DNA of 7,376 nucleotides from the NCBI RefSeq assembly GCF_015058545.1, contig NZ_SVCB01000099.1, positions 1 through 7,376 of the forward strand, read 5' to 3'. A program made the translations under genes and the position numbers. This stretch comes from Veillonella sp. (GTDB taxonomy: Bacteria > Bacillota > Negativicutes > Veillonellales > Veillonellaceae). Below the pieces are notes generated by a model. The model was not told where the DNA came from. It searched no databases and saw nothing but the letters and a program-made list of their open reading frames with translations. Every line of letters begins with the position of its first letter. Positions within the stretch are counted from its first letter, which is position 1. Below are positions 5,287 through 7,376 of the stretch, one piece after another.

Positions 5287-5292
5287 CTCCTT
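5287..5292 (-). promoter_or_regulatory. Ribosome binding site deciding the M23 start
   Basis: AAGGAG on the - strand directly abuts TTG (5286-5284), which therefore cannot be served by it. ATG at 5274 lies 12 bases downstream, somewhat long but workable; GGGG (5281-5284), six bases before the ATG, could assist. Confidence 0.5.
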
Positions 5293-5345
5293 CTTTTACT
5301 ACAATCCTTTCATCATTAAATTTGTTGTAACAAGATGTATCTATC

Positions 5346-5867
5346 TTATTTTACTACGGAAGCGCTGATAAGAGCTTCTTCATTGCTCTTCGTGCCCAAA
5401 GCTTCCTGCAAGCTTTCCATTTCTTCCTGAGAAAGACTGGCAAGACTTTTACCATTAACAATAGGTTTACTGAAAATACGAGATTCACTGCGTCCATATA
5501 CACTGGAAATACAAATCCCGTTGTTATTACCATCCAATAAAGTTACGGAGAACGATAAGTCGTTTCCTATATTTTCAAAGGCATTGTATTTAACAAAACC
5601 AATTTTCTGAAATGTATTGTGCTGTGTCGCCTGAATTGCTTCCTGCTGCTGGAATAAACTTTCAATCGATTCCGCCGCATCACGCAATTCTTTGACTTCT
5701 ACAGATAATTTACGCTCTAAACTACTGCCATTTTCACCGCGCATAAAATAATCATATCGCTTACTTAAGGAATTAATTTTACTTTGCAATACGAGGCAAT
5801 AGAGAAATAATACAATGAGTAATAAACCGCCGGCAATGGCGATCCAAAGTTGCATATTTTCTAACAT
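5346..5867 (-). CDS. DUF4446 membrane-anchored protein
   Basis: The 173-residue product has an N-terminal membrane helix (about 7-27, WIAIAGGLLLIVLFLYCLVL), a charged helical region (28-85), and the conserved DUF4446 core: KIGFVKYNAFENIGNDLSFSVTLLDGNNNGICISSVYGRSESRIFSKPI, then GKSLASLSQEEMESLQEAL. The length is typical. The function of the family is not known; in Firmicutes it is often found near parB and chromosome-partition or cell-envelope genes, which fits the M23 gene downstream. The start is ATG with a weak GAAAGG (5874-5879) six bases upstream. It should be an inner-membrane protein with its core on the cytoplasmic or outer side; the sequence does not decide which. Confidence 0.87.
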   Translation of the reverse strand: MLENMQLWIAIAGGLLLIVLFLYCLVLQSKINSLSKRYDYFMRGENGSSLERKLSVEVKELRDAAESIESLFQQQEAIQATQHNTFQKIGFVKYNAFENIGNDLSFSVTLLDGNNNGICISSVYGRSESRIFSKPIVNGKSLASLSQEEMESLQEALGTKSNEEALISASVVK

Positions 5868-5904
5868 GATATGCCTTTCTATTTAAAATTATACGAATAT
5901 AATG

Positions 5905-5920
5905 AATTTAATATTAAATT
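5905..5920. repeat. Perfect 16-bp AT palindrome in the DUF4446 leader
   Basis: AATTTAATATTAAATT is fully self-complementary and lies 38 bases before the DUF4446 start codon, next to the stem at 5923-5957. Composition is all A/T, so chance is possible in this AT-rich gap. An operator for a dimeric regulator is the alternative. Confidence 0.35.
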
Positions 5921-5922
5921 AC

Positions 5923-5957
5923 AGCCTATTTCATCAATAACATGAAATAACAAGGCT
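5923..5957 (-). repeat. Stem-loop in the DUF4446 leader
   Basis: AGCC (5923-5926) plus TATTTCAT (5927-5934) pair with ATGAAATA (5942-5949) and GGCT (5954-5957), with a 4-base bulge (ACAA) on one side and a 7-base loop. It sits between hydF and the DUF4446 gene, so it could end hydF transcripts (the - strand continuation is AT-rich) or structure the DUF4446 leader. Confidence 0.45.
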
Positions 5958-6026
5958 ATAATACGCTGTTTTTTCCTTTTAAGGAGTCCATAATTCAACC
6001 AAATTATATCTTATAGCTGAACTTTT

Positions 6027-6047
6027 ATTATATCACAAATGTGTGAT
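6027..6047 (-). promoter_or_regulatory. Candidate promoter with overlapping palindrome, DUF4446-M23 operon
   Basis: On the - strand TATAAT (6027-6032) is preceded by TGA (6033-6035), a perfect extended -10. No good -35 is seen at 17 bases. The palindrome ATCACA-AATG-TGTGAT (6032-6047) overlaps the extended -10 and could be an operator. It is not a CRP site, because the half-sites are in the opposite order. As RNA it could also be a hydF 3' hairpin. It would drive the DUF4446 gene with a leader of about 150 bases. Confidence 0.45.
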
Positions 6048-6077
6048 TATTGTTACATTCAAATGTCTCAGGCCCGC

Positions 6078-7304
6078 TTATAACTCAGAAGCAAAGGGAC
6101 TAAGTGCACGGTCTAGTATACCATGTAATGACGCAATTAGCACGCCATAATTTACGATAGGCACCCCTTGTTGTTCTGATACATCCAGGCGGCGCAATAC
6201 TTCACGGCGCGTTAACATACAGGCTCCGCAGTGAATTATCAAATCGAAGTCCTTTACATTTTCCGGGAAAGCGCCACCGCTGGTCCATTGCAAATCTAAA
6301 TTTTCATACCCCGCCTGTTTTAACCAACGCGGGATTTTAACCGTACCGATATCATCACATTGACGATGATGGGTGCAGCCTTCACTAATCAGAACTTTAG
6401 CGCCCGGTTTTAAGTTTTTAACAGCTTTCACGCCGGCTGCCAATGTTTTTAAATTACCTTTAAAACGAGCCATCAAAATAGAAAAGGATGTAAGCGGAAT
6501 GTCATCCGGCACCTGTTGAGCCACGGCATCAAAAGCCTGCGAATCGGTGATTACCATTTTTGGTTTTACCCCTAATTTAGCAAGAGCTGCCGAAACTTCT
6601 TCCGTTTGCACTACAAGACCCATACCATGAGCATCCAATATTTCACGAATCATCTGCACTTGCGGCAAAATAATACGCCCTTTTGGCGCAGCCTCATCGA
6701 TGGGGCACACCAAAAGAATAACATCATGCGGCTCTACCAAACCGGCCAATAAAGATTGCTCATCTTCACCGTCTTTTGGTTTCATAGAACCTAATTTTTC
6801 TAAAATAACTCGCTGTTTATCATTTTTCAATAAGTCAGCGCCTATATAGGCCAAGTTCAAATCACCCAATACAGCACCGGCTTGTGCCATGTAAGAATCA
6901 GCGGTAATACCGGCCACCTCATTTAAAACCAGTAAAGTATTTACATTTTGACGTTGCAACAAACCAAGCCATTCCATATCCGCTGCTGTTGGTGCCGCAT
7001 CGGTTTTCAAAACATACACGGCCAAGTTCATGCGCGGCAATAATTCTTTTGTCTTATTAATACGCAGCGGTCCCAACTCCGACGTATCGTCAACGCCGGC
7101 TGTATCGGTAATAACAACCGGACCTAATGGCAAAATTTCCATGGCTTTGCTCACCGGATCCGTAGTTGTACCGGCTACTTCCGAAACCAATGCAATTGGC
7201 TGTCCAGTCAACATATTAATCAAGGTAGATTTACCTGCATTACAGCGGCCGAAAAAACCGATATGTACACGATTTGCTTTTGGTGTTTGTTCCATACTTG
7301 TCAT
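6078..7304 (-). CDS. hydF: HydF, [FeFe]-hydrogenase H-cluster maturation GTPase
   Basis: HydF is the scaffold on which HydE and HydG assemble the diiron subcluster before it is delivered to the [FeFe]-hydrogenase. The 408-residue product has normal length and three parts: an N-terminal GTPase (about 10-170), a dimerisation region (about 185-285) and a C-terminal cluster domain. GTPase motifs: P-loop GRCNAGKS (19-26), GTTTDP with T46-T48, and DTAG (67-70). The G4 motif, usually NKxD, reads NEVA (128-131). The cluster ligands are the family signature C310-x-H312 followed by H358-C359-x-x-C362. The ATG at 7304 is chosen because it opens the frame; the Shine-Dalgarno sequence is poor (AAGAAG two bases away). 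ATG at 7295 is an alternative. hydE, hydG and a hydrogenase gene are not in the window. Confidence 0.93.
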   Translation of the reverse strand: MTSMEQTPKANRVHIGFFGRCNAGKSTLINMLTGQPIALVSEVAGTTTDPVSKAMEILPLGPVVITDTAGVDDTSELGPLRINKTKELLPRMNLAVYVLKTDAAPTAADMEWLGLLQRQNVNTLLVLNEVAGITADSYMAQAGAVLGDLNLAYIGADLLKNDKQRVILEKLGSMKPKDGEDEQSLLAGLVEPHDVILLVCPIDEAAPKGRIILPQVQMIREILDAHGMGLVVQTEEVSAALAKLGVKPKMVITDSQAFDAVAQQVPDDIPLTSFSILMARFKGNLKTLAAGVKAVKNLKPGAKVLISEGCTHHRQCDDIGTVKIPRWLKQAGYENLDLQWTSGGAFPENVKDFDLIIHCGACMLTRREVLRRLDVSEQQGVPIVNYGVLIASLHGILDRALSPFASEL

Positions 7305-7337
7305 AGCTTCTTACTTACCTGCCTTTAATATAACGTA

Positions 7338-7372
7338 AACCGCTCCAACCGTATGAAAATAGGTTAGCGGTT
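7338..7372. repeat. Interrupted inverted repeat upstream of hydF
   Basis: AACCGCT (7338-7344) and AACC (7347-7350) pair with GGTT (7362-7365) and AGCGGTT (7366-7372), with a 2-base bulge and an 11-base loop. Neither strand has a T tract after it. It may be the weak terminator of a gene beyond the right edge, or an operator for hydF. Confidence 0.4.
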
Positions 7373-7376
7373 AAAC

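Noticed and set aside
6032..6047. CRP/FNR binding site
   Set aside because: The half-sites are in the order TCACA then TGTGA, the reverse of a CRP site, and do not match FNR half-sites.

Overview
The window reads as ordinary chromosomal DNA from an anaerobic, diderm member of the Firmicutes, most likely Negativicutes (a Veillonella-like organism). This is an inference from gene content. An OmpH/Skp-type periplasmic chaperone with a signal peptide implies an outer membrane. YtfJ/GerW, DUF2953 (YtfI-like) and DUF4446 proteins are typical of Firmicutes, and HydF implies anaerobic [FeFe]-hydrogenase metabolism. The DNA is moderately AT-rich, and most genes have a strong AAGGAGG-type ribosome binding site.

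Layout. The left end, on the + strand, holds the 3' end of an unrecognised gene (2-310). It is followed by a small single-domain cupin gene (522-809), preceded by a structured leader with an operator-like palindrome and a terminator-like hairpin. A strong bidirectional terminator (902-938) separates this + strand pair from everything to the right, which lies on the - strand. In - strand transcription order (right to left) those genes are: hydF (6078-7304), a DUF4446 membrane-anchored protein (5346-5867), an M23 LytM-type endopeptidase (4276-5274), a corrinoid adenosyltransferase (3377-3955), a DUF2953 membrane protein (2109-3221), a YtfJ/GerW protein (1673-2047) and an OmpH/Skp chaperone (989-1438).

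How the genes fit together. DUF4446 and M23 probably form one transcript; both are membrane-anchored, and the second is a cell-wall hydrolase. DUF2953 and YtfJ form the pair known as ytfI-ytfJ in Bacillus. OmpH appears to have its own promoter. The adenosyltransferase and HydF are separate cofactor or metallocentre assembly functions; their usual partners are not in the window.

The most unusual material is intergenic. Several gaps carry long or nested inverted repeats (406-486, 3249-3323, 4063-4155, 4201-4268, 5923-5957) and perfect palindromes (950-965, 5905-5920, 6032-6047). Some are clearly terminators; others look like operators or leader structures. I see no mobile element, CRISPR array, tRNA, rRNA or defence system, and no convincing novel multi-gene system.
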